Source of the DNA: Leclercia pneumoniae | GTDB lineage: Bacteria > Pseudomonadota > Gammaproteobacteria > Enterobacterales > Enterobacteriaceae | Length of the DNA: 64,000 nucleotides | Assembly: GCF_017348915.1 (NCBI RefSeq) | Contig: NZ_CP071383.1 | Span: 2,294,001 to 2,358,000 of the forward strand | Reading direction: 5' to 3' | Part shown: in pieces, positions 27,573 through 37,470 of the stretch | Layout of the letters: every line of letters begins with the position of its first letter | Position numbering within the stretch: position 1 is the first letter of the stretch | Notes under the pieces: model-generated | What the model saw: only the letters and a program-made list of their open reading frames with translations | Databases searched by the model: none | What the model was told of the DNA's origin: nothing | Program-made: the position numbers and the translations under genes

Positions 27573-28900
27573 GAAAACGCGATGCGCTGCTGTCCGCCCG
27601 CAGTTATCTCACGATTTTGATCGGCTTTCTGCTGGGGTTCGCCATTGTTGTCTGGGTAGAAAAACAGATGCCAACGCGTGTCGAAAGCAGTGCGGGAATG
27701 AGCCTAAGTAACGATTTCCCTCCGCTTCCCGCCCCGCGTGAATTGACCTTTGACGAGGCTATCTGGGCGCGCGTGGCATGGCAGTATTATGTGAATAATA
27801 CGCAGCCGAACGGCCTGGCCAACGCACACGATGGCGAACCCTGGTTCAGCCTGTGGAGCACCGGCAGTTACCTCTTTGCCATGATCGCGGCAAAGCAGCT
27901 CAACATTCTGAGCGACGACGAGTTTGATGAACGCGTCACCGCCGCGTTGTTTACCCTGGGCCAGCTGCCGCTTAATCCGCAGGGGTTGCCTGCTGCCTAT
28001 TATCATGCAGACACGCTCCACATGCTGGGTAAGCCGGATCCCTCCGCGATAGGCATGGGCCGCCTGCTCAACGCCCTGCAAACATTGCTGTGGCGTTATC
28101 CTCAGCACGCCGCCGCCGTGCGGGATCTCTTTAACCAGTGGAAGGTGGCGGCCCTGATTACCAACAACACCGCGACACAGGCCGCCGCGCCGCTTCATCA
28201 CTGGGCGCTGGCGGTGGATGAGCCCAGAAACAGCTTCGGTTACCGCTTGTATGCCAGCCATACGCTGCGGCTCATCGACAGCGCAGCGGGACTGGCGGTC
28301 ACTAACCCGCCGGAGGGGCAGCAGATGATCGACATCGACGGCATCATGGTGCCCGACGAAGGGCTGCGCACCCCCTGGGGTCGTCAGCCCTCTCTGATCA
28401 GCCTTCCCTATCTGTTAACAGGCCTCGAACTGGGTTTTGACGTCCAGAGCGCGGAGATTACCTGGCGCATTATGCAGATCCAGCAGCGCCGCCACGGCCT
28501 GCGGGTCAGCAAGCCCCCTATCAGCACCGACTATGCCGAGCCCGCCCCGGACTATGTCAACGATCTGCCTGACCGCCAGCCGCTGCAAAACAGCGCCCTG
28601 CGCGATGCCACCCCCGAGCAGACGGCTATCACCTCTACCCGTACCGCCTTTGCCTGGTATGCACTGTTCCGCAATGGCTGGAGCGAAGCCTTGCGCCAGC
28701 AAGTGCAGAAATTGCAGGTACCCGGCAAGGGCTGGCAGCGCGGACTTAATCTCAACAGCAGCGTAAACGACATCGTAGACGGCGACACTAACGCCATCGT
28801 GCTCGAAAGCCTGGCCTATATCGTTCACGGTCAGATGCTATGTCTGGCCTGCCTCGGCCCCGCCAATCCACCTACTTCGTCAGCAGGAGCTAAGCCATGA
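27569..28900 (+). CDS. DUF3131 protein 1, membrane-anchored
   Basis: 443 residues. One N-terminal helix (YLTILIGFLLGFAIVVWV, about 15-32) without a clear cleavage site anchors a periplasmic DUF3131 domain: WARVAWQYYVNNTQPNGLANAH, WSTGSYLFAMIAAKQLNILSDDEFDERVTAALFTLGQLPL, and later STRTAFAWYALFRNGW and NSSVNDIVDGDTNAIVLESLAY. The pattern of paired helices suggests an alpha/alpha barrel, as in many glycan-active enzymes; no biochemical function of DUF3131 is known to me. Starts in a 4-base overlap with the glycosyltransferase stop and overlaps the next gene the same way. The C-terminus has a CLAC pair. Confidence 0.85.
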   Translation: MRKRDALLSARSYLTILIGFLLGFAIVVWVEKQMPTRVESSAGMSLSNDFPPLPAPRELTFDEAIWARVAWQYYVNNTQPNGLANAHDGEPWFSLWSTGSYLFAMIAAKQLNILSDDEFDERVTAALFTLGQLPLNPQGLPAAYYHADTLHMLGKPDPSAIGMGRLLNALQTLLWRYPQHAAAVRDLFNQWKVAALITNNTATQAAAPLHHWALAVDEPRNSFGYRLYASHTLRLIDSAAGLAVTNPPEGQQMIDIDGIMVPDEGLRTPWGRQPSLISLPYLLTGLELGFDVQSAEITWRIMQIQQRRHGLRVSKPPISTDYAEPAPDYVNDLPDRQPLQNSALRDATPEQTAITSTRTAFAWYALFRNGWSEALRQQVQKLQVPGKGWQRGLNLNSSVNDIVDGDTNAIVLESLAYIVHGQMLCLACLGPANPPTSSAGAKP

Positions 28901-30444
28901 AGCTGAAATCGTTACTCTATTTTCCTCTTCTGGCCGGGCTTATGGCGTGCTGGCTCACCCTCTCTGCGGCGCAGGCCGTCACCGGGCTACCGGCCTCCGA
29001 GTACGAACCGCGTAGCGGGGAGCTGAATGCGCGGGAGATGGCGATTGCCAAAAACGCCTGGCAATATTTTGTCGCCAATTACCAGCCCACCACCGGGCTG
29101 GTGAATGCCGTAAATAAATACCCCTCCACCACCATGTGGGACAGCGCCTCTTATATGGCTGCCATGACGGCAGCACGTGAGCTGGGGATTATTGATAAAG
29201 CCGAGTTCGATCGCCGGATGCTGAAATTACTCGCCACCCTCAACAAGCTGGATTTGTTCCGCAACGAGTTACCTAACAAGGCCTACAACACCATCACCGG
29301 GCAGAAGGTTAACTACCAGAACAAGCCTGGAGAAATTGGCTTCTCGGCGCTGGATATCGGCAGGATGTTGATCTGGCTGAAGGTGATTAAAGAGCGCTAT
29401 CCAGAATACGGCAACAGCATCGATAACGTGTTACTGGGATGGAATTTCACCAACGTCATCAACCCCTGCGGCATGCTGTACGGCGCTTACCTGGAAAATG
29501 GCCAGCCAAAGTATGTCCAGGAGGGGCGCCTCGGCTACGAGGAGTATGGCGCGGCGGGGTTCTCGCTGTGGGGCTTTGGCACGTGTCAATCCAGCCAGCC
29601 TCAGCCTTATGAGCTGGCAGAGATCTACTGCGTGATGGTGCCTTACGATTCGCGCGATCCCCGTATGACCAGCCAGCACAACTATGTGGTCACCGAGTCT
29701 TACGTCCTCTACGGCCTGGAGTTTGGCTTTGATAAGCCCGAGGATCGGGATAACACCCCGCGCGATTACTCGCACCCCTGGATGAAAAACTTCGCTGACC
29801 GGGTCTACCAGGCCCAGGAGAACCGCTACGCGATTACCGGGGTGTTAACCGCACGCTCCGAGCATCAGCTCGATAAGTCCCCCTACTTCGTTTATGACAC
29901 CGTCTTCAGCGACGGCTTTAACTGGAACACCATCACCGATAAAGGCCAGTACGTACCCAATACCGCGGCCATTTCGCTGAAGGCGGCGCTGGGTATGTGG
30001 GTCTTATGGGACTCGCCCTATACCGACCGCCTGCTGGACGCCATCGAAAACGCTAACGAAGCGGACAAGGGCTATTACGAAGGGCTATACGAAAATGGCG
30101 ATGGCCCCATTAAAGAGTTCATCGCCAATAACAACGGCATCATGCTGGAGTCGCTGCTGTTTAAAAAAGAGGGCAAATTGCTCCAGTACAATACTGACAA
30201 CCCGAAAAACCGCGATTTCGCCCCTTCGCTCTGGGACAAAAAGCTGGTGGATCTGTTTGAGCCGAATAACACCGCGCGCAATCGCCCCTTCCTGAACAGT
30301 ACGCCGGCCGTCAAAACCTGGTGTGAACAGACCGGCACTACGCAGCGGACGAAACCCGCCTGCCAGGCTTGCCAGTGCGCCTCTTGCAACGCGGACGCGC
30401 CCGTTAAATTACCCCCGGTGACCGCGCAATGCTTAAAACCCTAG
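28897..30444 (+). CDS. DUF3131 protein 2, secreted, with Cys-rich tail
   Basis: 515 residues. A signal peptide (LLYFPLLAGLMACWLTLSAAQA) is probably cleaved after AQA near residue 26. The DUF3131 domain follows: AKNAWQYFVANYQPTTGLVNAV, WDSASYMAAMTAARELGIIDKAEFDRR, GFSALDIGRMLIWLKVIKERYPEY, GWNFTNVINPCGMLYGAY, GYEEYGAAGFSLWGFG. The last 50 residues are unlike the two sister proteins and hold seven cysteines, including CQACQCASC, which in the periplasm could form disulfides or bind metal. Four-base overlap with the preceding gene and 16 bases with the next. Confidence 0.85.
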   Translation: MKLKSLLYFPLLAGLMACWLTLSAAQAVTGLPASEYEPRSGELNAREMAIAKNAWQYFVANYQPTTGLVNAVNKYPSTTMWDSASYMAAMTAARELGIIDKAEFDRRMLKLLATLNKLDLFRNELPNKAYNTITGQKVNYQNKPGEIGFSALDIGRMLIWLKVIKERYPEYGNSIDNVLLGWNFTNVINPCGMLYGAYLENGQPKYVQEGRLGYEEYGAAGFSLWGFGTCQSSQPQPYELAEIYCVMVPYDSRDPRMTSQHNYVVTESYVLYGLEFGFDKPEDRDNTPRDYSHPWMKNFADRVYQAQENRYAITGVLTARSEHQLDKSPYFVYDTVFSDGFNWNTITDKGQYVPNTAAISLKAALGMWVLWDSPYTDRLLDAIENANEADKGYYEGLYENGDGPIKEFIANNNGIMLESLLFKKEGKLLQYNTDNPKNRDFAPSLWDKKLVDLFEPNNTARNRPFLNSTPAVKTWCEQTGTTQRTKPACQACQCASCNADAPVKLPPVTAQCLKP

Positions 30445-31823
30445 CCCGCACGCTGGCGGTCTCTGCTGTGGTATTGGTCGTCCTGCTGGCGCTGTTCAGC
30501 CGGGAGGGCGCCGGGTGGCGCTGGTTAACCAAAGGGGGCTGGCACACCACCGCGCGTATCGATGCCCTCACCCCCCAGGAGCGGGAGTGGGCGCGTATTG
30601 CGTGGCGCTATTTTGAAAATAATACCCAGCCGCAAACCGGGTTAGTCAACGGTAGCGACAAACAGCCGCGCGCAACCTTGTGGCAGATGGGCGATACGCT
30701 TATCGCCCTGCTGGCCGCCCGGGATCTGGGGCTGGTTAACGAGCCTGAGTTTGATGCCCGGCTGACCCGCCTGCTGGGCACGCTCAATCGCCTGACGCTA
30801 ACCGACACCCGCACGCCAGGCAGACTTTATTCCACGCAGACGGCGTCCCCCATTGATTTCAGCGGTAAGCCAGCGAAGAGCGGCTGGTCGGCAAAGGATA
30901 TGGCGCGACTCATGCTGGCCCTGCGGCTCACCGCTGAGCGCGCTCCTCAGTATCGCGAGTATCTGGATAAGATCATTCTGCGCTGGAACTTCTGCCCGGT
31001 CATCGACGATGAGGGAGAGTTGCGCTCTGCTTCAATGCAGAACGGGCAGCCGATGATTCGCGACGAACTCCGTCTCGGTGAGAGCGAATATGCCGCCAGC
31101 GCGTTTCGCCTGTGGGGGTTTGCTCCCGACAAGGCGCTAAACCCGCCGTCGCAGCATGTCATTCTCTTTCAGCGTCGGCTCGCCGTTGATGCCCGCGACC
31201 CGCGCACCACCTGGCAACCCTCGCTGCTGACCACCCTTCCCGCCATGCTACCGGGGCTGGAGTTCGGCTGGCAGTTGCCCGGCGTCTCCTCCGATCTGCA
31301 AAAAACGCTGCGTACCCGGGCCGAAGGGATATGGCTCAGCCAGAAAACGCGCTGGGAGCAAGATAAAGTCCTTACCGCGCGCGCCGACTTTTATCTCACT
31401 CAGGCTCCCTGGCACGTTGAGGATACCGTCTGGGGGAATGGCTATGCCTGGAACACGCTGGGAGACGATGGAAAATATTATCCCCGGCTGGCACAGGTGT
31501 CGACCAAAGCGGTTTTTGTGCTCTGGGCGCTGTGGGATAACGACTACACCGACAGCCTGATGGCAGTGACTCGCCATCTCAATCGCCCGCAGCAGGGGTG
31601 GTTCGAAGGTCGCGTCGAGGCAACCGGGGACATTAACCCCACCCTCACCCTCTCAACCAACGCCATGGTGCTGGAAGCCCTGCTGTACAAAAACAACGCC
31701 GGGCCGCTGTTAGAAAACGGTCTGGTGGATAACGCGGGCTATTTCTCTCGCCGCACGTCAGATACTTTCAACCCGCCCGGCCTCTGTCTTCCGGGTGAAC
31801 GGGCCGCGAGGGCCACGCAATGA
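30429..31823 (+). CDS. DUF3131 protein 3, membrane-anchored
   Basis: 464 residues. An N-terminal helix (LAVSAVVLVVLLALF, about 8-22) anchors a periplasmic DUF3131 domain that parallels protein 2 closely: WARIAWRYFENNTQPQTGLVNGSDKQPRATLW, LLAARDLGLVNEPEFDARLTRLLGTLNRL, GWSAKDMARLMLALRLTAERAPQYREY, GESEYAASAFRLWGFA and NAMVLEALLYKN. Proteins 1-3 are paralogues, presumably from tandem duplication. The start at 30429 lies 16 bases before the stop of gene 2. The stop overlaps the next ATG. Confidence 0.85.
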   Translation: MLKTLARTLAVSAVVLVVLLALFSREGAGWRWLTKGGWHTTARIDALTPQEREWARIAWRYFENNTQPQTGLVNGSDKQPRATLWQMGDTLIALLAARDLGLVNEPEFDARLTRLLGTLNRLTLTDTRTPGRLYSTQTASPIDFSGKPAKSGWSAKDMARLMLALRLTAERAPQYREYLDKIILRWNFCPVIDDEGELRSASMQNGQPMIRDELRLGESEYAASAFRLWGFAPDKALNPPSQHVILFQRRLAVDARDPRTTWQPSLLTTLPAMLPGLEFGWQLPGVSSDLQKTLRTRAEGIWLSQKTRWEQDKVLTARADFYLTQAPWHVEDTVWGNGYAWNTLGDDGKYYPRLAQVSTKAVFVLWALWDNDYTDSLMAVTRHLNRPQQGWFEGRVEATGDINPTLTLSTNAMVLEALLYKNNAGPLLENGLVDNAGYFSRRTSDTFNPPGLCLPGERAARATQ

Positions 31824-32254
31824 AATTCTACCGCGACCTCTTTGAGGCAAGCCTAAACCGCGTCATTGCCGGGCACGACAGAAAACGCTTTTTCGAGGCC
31901 TTCTGGGACACCTTCATTCATATGTCCCCTGAAACGGAGCGGCACTTCGCCCGTCGCCCGAAACAGGAGGGCCAGCAGATGATCTACAAAAGCTTCTTCG
32001 CCATGCTCGCGGTCGACGGCGTGCTGTTTGTACCCGATTTTCTCGAACGGCTTGCCCGGGAGCAGAGCGATGAAGGGCTGCGCCTGCCTCCGCGCTTTTT
32101 TGCCCTGTGGCGAGAAGCGATGCTCAGCACCGTACGCACCCGCGACCCGCTCTGCGATGAGGAGATCCTCACGGCCTGGGCGATGGCGATAGCGCCCGGT
32201 CTGGAATATCTGCGCCGCCAGGCGGAGCTTCACTATCAGGCGGGAGACGACTAA
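31820..32254 (+). CDS. globin-like protein, probable partner of the hybrid kinase
   Basis: 144 residues, all helical. The layout follows the single-domain globin-like proteins of proteobacteria: [22 protein letters not shown] (helices A-C), [14 protein letters not shown] (helix E), [37 protein letters not shown] (helices F-G) and [19 protein letters not shown] (helix H). Where these proteins usually carry the heme-ligating proximal His (LAxxHS), this one has Gln (LAREQS), so heme binding is doubtful. It overlaps the stop of DUF3131 gene 3 by 4 bases and ends two bases before the kinase, which suggests a sensory or adaptor role. The globin assignment is by eye. Confidence 0.55.
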   Translation: MKFYRDLFEASLNRVIAGHDRKRFFEAFWDTFIHMSPETERHFARRPKQEGQQMIYKSFFAMLAVDGVLFVPDFLERLAREQSDEGLRLPPRFFALWREAMLSTVRTRDPLCDEEILTAWAMAIAPGLEYLRRQAELHYQAGDD

Positions 32255-32256
32255 CT

Positions 32257-34929
32257 ATGCCATCCACCTCTCCTTTCGATTTGAACGCGCTGCCCATGGG
32301 GGTGATGATCTATGATGCGGCGGAACGCCTGCAGGGCTGGAATGACAAGCTCACCCTCTATTATCCCGTCATTACCCCCTGGTTAGCCGTTGGCGCCACG
32401 CTGGAGAGCCTGGCCGAGAAATTTATTGATTCGGGCTATCACATCGATCCCGTCCGTCGCCGCACCCTGCGCGACGCGATCATCCGTAACTGTCGTCAGC
32501 CGAACCACCGTGAAGTGCGGCAATCCGGAAACCGACGGCTCTATGTTCAGCACCAGCGACTTAACGATGGCGGCATTATCAGCCTGCATACGGATATTAC
32601 CGGGCTGGATGAGGCACAGCGCTCACGCCACCAGCTGCACGACGATTTTTTACTGACCGCAGAGACAATCCAGATAGGTATCTGGGACTGGCAAGTCTCC
32701 CAGGACAGCCTGCAGGTCAACGATACGCTGCTGGCGATGGTGGGCCAGTCGCGCGTGCAGTTACACTACCCGCTGCGCTTTTTGCTGAATCTGGTTCATG
32801 CCGAAGATTTGGCCACCCTGCGTAACGCGATGACTGCCTCAAAAAAGGATCACATGCCGGTTTTTGAATGTGAGATACGCGTTCAGCATCCGACCCAGGG
32901 CTGGCGCTGGATGCTCATCTCAGGCCAGGTTGTGACCCTCAGCATGCAGCAGGAGGCCGAACGCGTTATCGGCACGCTGCAGGATATTACCCGGCGCAAA
33001 GAGGCAGAGCTTCTCGCCATTGAGGCGGCGAAAGTCGCCCAGGAGGCCAACGAGGCGAAAAGCGCGTTCCTCGCCAACATGAGCCACGAAATCCGTACCC
33101 CGATGAACGGGATCCTCGGCATGACCCAGCTCTGCCTGGACACGCCGCTAAATCCAGACCAACGGGAATACCTGACGCTGGTAATGAGTTCGGCCCAGTC
33201 GCTACTGCACATTATTAACGACATTCTCGACTTCTCGCGTATTGAGTCGGGCAAGATGTCGGTCGATGAAGAACCGCTGGAGATCCGCCCTTTCGTTCAG
33301 GCGTTGATTCGTCCACATATGCCCGCCGCCAGTGAAAAAGGCATTGAGCTGCTGGTGGATATCGCCCCGGCCGTGCCGGAGGTGCTAATGGTGGATGGCC
33401 CGCGGCTGCGTCAGATCCTGACCAACCTGCTGGGTAACGCGCTTAAATTTACCCATCAGGGCGAAGTGCTATTGGTCATTGAACCGGGCGCTGAACCCGA
33501 TCAATGGCGCTTTCGCATTCGCGATAGCGGGATCGGCATACCGCCGGAGAAGCAGAAAAAAATCTTCGAGGCCTTCAGCCAGGCGGACAGTTCCACCACC
33601 CGCCGCTACGGCGGTACCGGGCTGGGATTAACCATTTCGGCCCGACTGGTTAGCCTGATGGGGGGAGAGCTCAGCGTGCAAAGCGAACCGGGAGTGGGCA
33701 GTGAATTTGCCTTCACCCTGGTGCTGCAGAGCCAGCAGGCTGCGCCGACCAGCGGCGACACTATGACGGGCTTTAACGGCGAACGGGTGCTGGTGGTTGA
33801 CGATAACAGCACTAACCTGCGCCTGCTCGATACCATGCTTCGCCAGATGAACCTGACGCCGACCTGCGTGAATAACGCGAAAGAGGCGTTACGGCTGGCC
33901 GGCACCGACGCTGGCTGGCCACTCATTCTGCTGGATGCCCAGATGCCGGATATGGACGGCGTCTCCCTGGCGCTGGAGATCACTGTCCTGCCGCAGGGTG
34001 AGCAGAGCCATATCATCATGCTCAGTTCAATGAGCCGCCATTTTGATGCCAATATGCTGAAACGCATTGGGATCGCTCATTATCTGCATAAGCCCGTTGC
34101 CCATCGCGAACTCTATCACGTCATTGCCAGCGTCCTTGCCCCCGCGCCTGCTACAGCCCCGCCGCCGCCCGCCGCCGAGCCGGCCACAGAGGTGGGTGGA
34201 CTGAACATTCTGCTGGCAGAGGACAATCTGGTGAACCAGAAAGTCGCCATGCGGTTGCTGGAGCGGCTCGGCCACCGGTGCGAAGTGGTGAATAACGGCC
34301 GGGAAGCGCTGACACGCTGGCGCGAGCAGCCCTGGGATCTGCTCTTTATTGACCTGCAAATGCCCGAAATGGACGGTGAGACCGCCCTGCGCCTGATTCG
34401 GGAAGAGACGCGCGCGCAGGGGCGCAGCCACCAGCCCGCCATCGTGATGACCGCCCATGCCATGCAGGGTGATAAAGAGCGTTGTCTGGCGATGGGCTTC
34501 GATGGCTATATTGCCAAGCCGGTGAATCAGGAAGCCTTGCAGCAAGAGATCGCGCGCGTTGGTGTCGGGATCGATAAGGGGCTGCCGGACGAGGCGCGCC
34601 TGCTCAGGCAGTGTGCAGACGATCCTGACCTGGTGCAGGAGCTGCTGCTGTTATTCAGTACCGGACTTGACGAGTCGATAGCCGCCATCGTGCAGGCTAT
34701 CGACAACGACGATCGCGAAGCGCTGCGCCGCGCGGCGCACAGGCTGCGCGGTGAAGCGCTCACCCTCGGCTTCACCGGCCTGACCGAAACGCTCCAGCAG
34801 CTTGAGAGCGAGGCGGCATCGCTGGATCTGGCCGGGCTAAGCGCGCTACGACGCGAGCTTCTCGATGAGGCCGGGCGCAGCGCGACATGGCTACGCCAGC
34901 GGGTGCAGGAGGTAAAACATGATCCGTAA
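32257..34929 (+). CDS. soluble hybrid histidine kinase (PAS-PAS-HisKA-HATPase-REC-REC-Hpt)
   Basis: 890 residues, no membrane segment, so the signal is sensed in the cytoplasm. Order: PAS-like domain (about 1-115), second PAS (about 130-250), HisKA with His277 in [10 protein letters not shown], ATPase with N-box [10 protein letters not shown] and G-boxes DSGIGIP and GGTGLGL, first receiver with Asp560 ([11 protein letters not shown]), second receiver with Asp699 ([11 protein letters not shown]), and a C-terminal Hpt domain with His828 ([10 protein letters not shown]). All phosphorelay residues are present. No output response regulator remains nearby; it may have been lost with the region removed at IS1. 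Overlaps the glycosidase start by 11 bases. Confidence 0.9.
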   Translation: MPSTSPFDLNALPMGVMIYDAAERLQGWNDKLTLYYPVITPWLAVGATLESLAEKFIDSGYHIDPVRRRTLRDAIIRNCRQPNHREVRQSGNRRLYVQHQRLNDGGIISLHTDITGLDEAQRSRHQLHDDFLLTAETIQIGIWDWQVSQDSLQVNDTLLAMVGQSRVQLHYPLRFLLNLVHAEDLATLRNAMTASKKDHMPVFECEIRVQHPTQGWRWMLISGQVVTLSMQQEAERVIGTLQDITRRKEAELLAIEAAKVAQEANEAKSAFLANMSHEIRTPMNGILGMTQLCLDTPLNPDQREYLTLVMSSAQSLLHIINDILDFSRIESGKMSVDEEPLEIRPFVQALIRPHMPAASEKGIELLVDIAPAVPEVLMVDGPRLRQILTNLLGNALKFTHQGEVLLVIEPGAEPDQWRFRIRDSGIGIPPEKQKKIFEAFSQADSSTTRRYGGTGLGLTISARLVSLMGGELSVQSEPGVGSEFAFTLVLQSQQAAPTSGDTMTGFNGERVLVVDDNSTNLRLLDTMLRQMNLTPTCVNNAKEALRLAGTDAGWPLILLDAQMPDMDGVSLALEITVLPQGEQSHIIMLSSMSRHFDANMLKRIGIAHYLHKPVAHRELYHVIASVLAPAPATAPPPPAAEPATEVGGLNILLAEDNLVNQKVAMRLLERLGHRCEVVNNGREALTRWREQPWDLLFIDLQMPEMDGETALRLIREETRAQGRSHQPAIVMTAHAMQGDKERCLAMGFDGYIAKPVNQEALQQEIARVGVGIDKGLPDEARLLRQCADDPDLVQELLLLFSTGLDESIAAIVQAIDNDDREALRRAAHRLRGEALTLGFTGLTETLQQLESEAASLDLAGLSALRRELLDEAGRSATWLRQRVQEVKHDP

Positions 34930-36780
34930 ATTGCTCGTGCTGCTGATGGTCACTCCTCTGCTGGCGCAGGCCAGCCAGCCCGTCACCTGGTCGCTGGCAG
35001 GTCAATGGCGCGTACATGATGCTAACGACGAGACCTTCGACGGGGTGAACACCCCGGACCGTCACTGGCGCACCATCCAGGTGCCCGCCAACTGGTACAG
35101 CGCCGGATATGACCACCAGGGTGCCCTCTGGTACCGGCATGAATTTTCCCTTCCCGAACGCGCACCCGATACCATGGCAACGCTGATCTTTGACGGCGTG
35201 GACTATTTCGCCGATGTCGTACTGAACGGCAAAGCGCTGGCCCGCCATGAGGGGTATTTCCAGCGTTTCCCGGTGGACGTCAGCGACACCCTACGCCGCT
35301 ATAACCGGCTCGCCGTCAAGGTGAACAGCCCATGGGAAGATCCCAAAACCGTCTGGCCGCTGCACAAAACCCAGATGAAAGGCATCCTTAATCAGCATGA
35401 CACCCGCCCCGGCGGCGCGTGGTCTGAGCACGGGCAGGATGCCAACTCCGGCGGGATCTGGGCGCCGGTGAAACTGCACCTGAGCCGCGGTGTGACCATA
35501 GACGACGTAATTCTGCGCCCGGACTGGCGCGACGGACTGGAAAACCCTGTTTTGCGCGCCGAGATCCGCTACCGGGCCCTCGCGGCCGGCTCTGTGACGC
35601 TGCGCCTCTCAGCTGCGCCAGATAATTTCAACGGCCAGCGCATTGAGCAGACCTTTTCGGTAAACCTGACGCAGGCGAACGGCAAGCCCCAGAGCCTGGA
35701 CGTCAGCCTGCCGATGAAGGGGGTCAGGCTGTGGTGGCCAGCAGGGTATGGCAAGCCAAACCTGTACCGGATCCGCGCCACGCTGGTGGATGACCAGGGG
35801 TGATGGACACTGCCGTCACGCGCACCGGATTACGCAAGCTGGAAGAGCAGCCTGACAATCAAGGCTGGCGCATTAACGATCGACGGCTGTTTATCAAAGG
35901 CAGTAACTATATCGGTTCCCCGTGGCTCGGCACCCTGACGCGCCAGAAGTATCGCCGGGATTTCACGCTGCTGCAGAAGATGAATGCTAACGCGATACGC
36001 GTGCACGGGCACGTAGCTGGTCGCGCCCTCTATGAAGTGGCCGATGAGATGGGGCTAATGATCTGGCAGGATGTCCCTCTGCAGTGGGGCTACGACAACA
36101 GCGACGCCTTTGCCGATAACGCCGTGCGGCAGACTCGCGACATGATGGCGCAGTTCGGCAACTCGCCGGCAATCATTGTCTGGGGCGGCCATAACTTCCA
36201 GCCCTTCCAGACCTTTAAATTTGCCGGAATACCGCGGGGCAACAACATTCAGGAGATGATAAAGAACACCCAGGAGTATCAGGCGCAACTGGTGGCCATG
36301 GCCGCCGAGAGCTACCGTCGGCAGCGGTATCAGCCTGTCACAGCCCTCTTCCACTTTATGTTTGTGGAAACCTGGCCCTCAATTAACTGGGGGGTGGTGG
36401 ATTATCTGCGTAAACCGAAAGCGGGTTACTATGCGTTGCAGCGCGCTTATCAGCCAATTCTTCCCTCCATTGAACCCCTTAGCGCAACCTGGCGCGTGGG
36501 GAGTGAGGCCAGAATAGGCCTGTGGGCGATTAACGATAGCTGGGAAGCCTGTGACTCCTGTCGCCTGACGTGGCAGGTAAAGCAAAACGGACGCGCCCTG
36601 GCGAAAGGGAATATGACCCTGACGCTCCCTCCCGATTCGGGTAAAAAGGTCAAGGAGATCGCGGTGACCCCCATCAGCCAACACAAGGTGACCATTGAGT
36701 ACCGTATCGAGCATCAATCGGGTGCGCTCGCGGGGGTAAACATGCGAGAAGAGAACGTTGCGGCGCAGAGCGCGCGTTAA
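34919..36780 (+). pseudogene. GH2-family (beta-mannosidase-like) periplasmic glycosidase, frameshifted and deleted
   Basis: A signal peptide (LLVLLMVTPLLAQA) leads into the GH2 sugar-binding domain (GVNTPDRHWRTIQVPANWYSAGYDHQGALWYRHEFSLP) and an Ig-like domain. The frame stops at 35801-35803 after DDQG; the next frame continues the same protein without gap (VMDTAVTRTGLRKLE... RLFIKGSNYI). One G missing from the run at 35797-35800 explains it. Further on, WGGHN runs straight into FQPFQTFKFAGIP; GH2 relatives have the acid/base Glu right after this Asn and the nucleophile Glu roughly 100 residues later, and neither is found, so an internal in-frame deletion is likely. The C-terminal ETWPSINWGVVDYLRKPKAGYYALQRA is typical GH2. 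Inactive as it stands. Confidence 0.8.
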
Positions 36781-36863
36781 GGCAGGGTGAAATGGGCAGT
36801 GCGGCCGTTCTGGAGAATGCGTTAGTGAATCTCCTCAGCCGCACCCTTTCATGCAATGCAGAA

Positions 36864-37460
36864 TTAGCGGGATGATTTTGGCCGCAGGTTTTCATCAAAC
36901 ACCAGCCGCTGACGTCCCGGTTCCACTTCCCGCAGCGGTTCCACCTGATGCAGGGTACGCTTACAGCGATCCACCAGCACCTGATACTCCCGGGTGCCCT
37001 GCTTCTTCCAGGCCATTTCCTGCTCCGTCAGCGCGCGGATGGCTTTCGCCGGGCTGCCGATAATCAGGTACCTGGCGGGCATTTCCGCCTTCGCTTTCAC
37101 AAAGGCCGCCGCGCCGACAATGCTGTTTTCGCCAATCACCGCACCGTCCATGATCACCGCATTCATCCCCACCAGCGCATTTTTGCGGATAACGCAGCCG
37201 TGCAAAATGGCGCTGTGGCCGATATGTCCGTCCTCTTCCACAACGGTATCCTGCTCGGGAAAGCCGTGCATCACGCAGTTATCCTGCACGTTAGCCCCGT
37301 CTTTCACCACAATGCGCCCGAAGTCGCCCCGCAGGCTGGCATTGGGCCCGATATAGACCCCTTTGCCAATAATCACATCGCCAATCAATACCGCAGTCGG
37401 ATGAACATAGCTCTCTGGCGCCACGACCGGCGTCAGACCATCTATTTGATATACAGGCAC
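36864..37460 (-). CDS. paaY: PaaY, hexapeptide-repeat thioesterase of phenylacetate catabolism
   Basis: 198 residues of left-handed beta-helix hexapeptide repeats ([41 protein letters not shown]), gamma-carbonic-anhydrase-like, with metal-ligand His in [20 protein letters not shown]. PaaY hydrolyses CoA esters of toxic or dead-end ring intermediates to free CoA. It follows paaX by 10 bases, as in E. coli. The C-terminal extension [19 protein letters not shown] is also typical. Confidence 0.94.
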   Translation of the reverse strand: MPVYQIDGLTPVVAPESYVHPTAVLIGDVIIGKGVYIGPNASLRGDFGRIVVKDGANVQDNCVMHGFPEQDTVVEEDGHIGHSAILHGCVIRKNALVGMNAVIMDGAVIGENSIVGAAAFVKAKAEMPARYLIIGSPAKAIRALTEQEMAWKKQGTREYQVLVDRCKRTLHQVEPLREVEPGRQRLVFDENLRPKSSR

Positions 37461-37470
37461 ATAACCTCCG

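Noticed and set aside
25905..36780. Interpretation of the operon as a bcs cellulose locus
   Set aside because: No BcsB, BcsC, BcsZ or PilZ domain is present, and the synthase motifs differ (SED, QRFKY).
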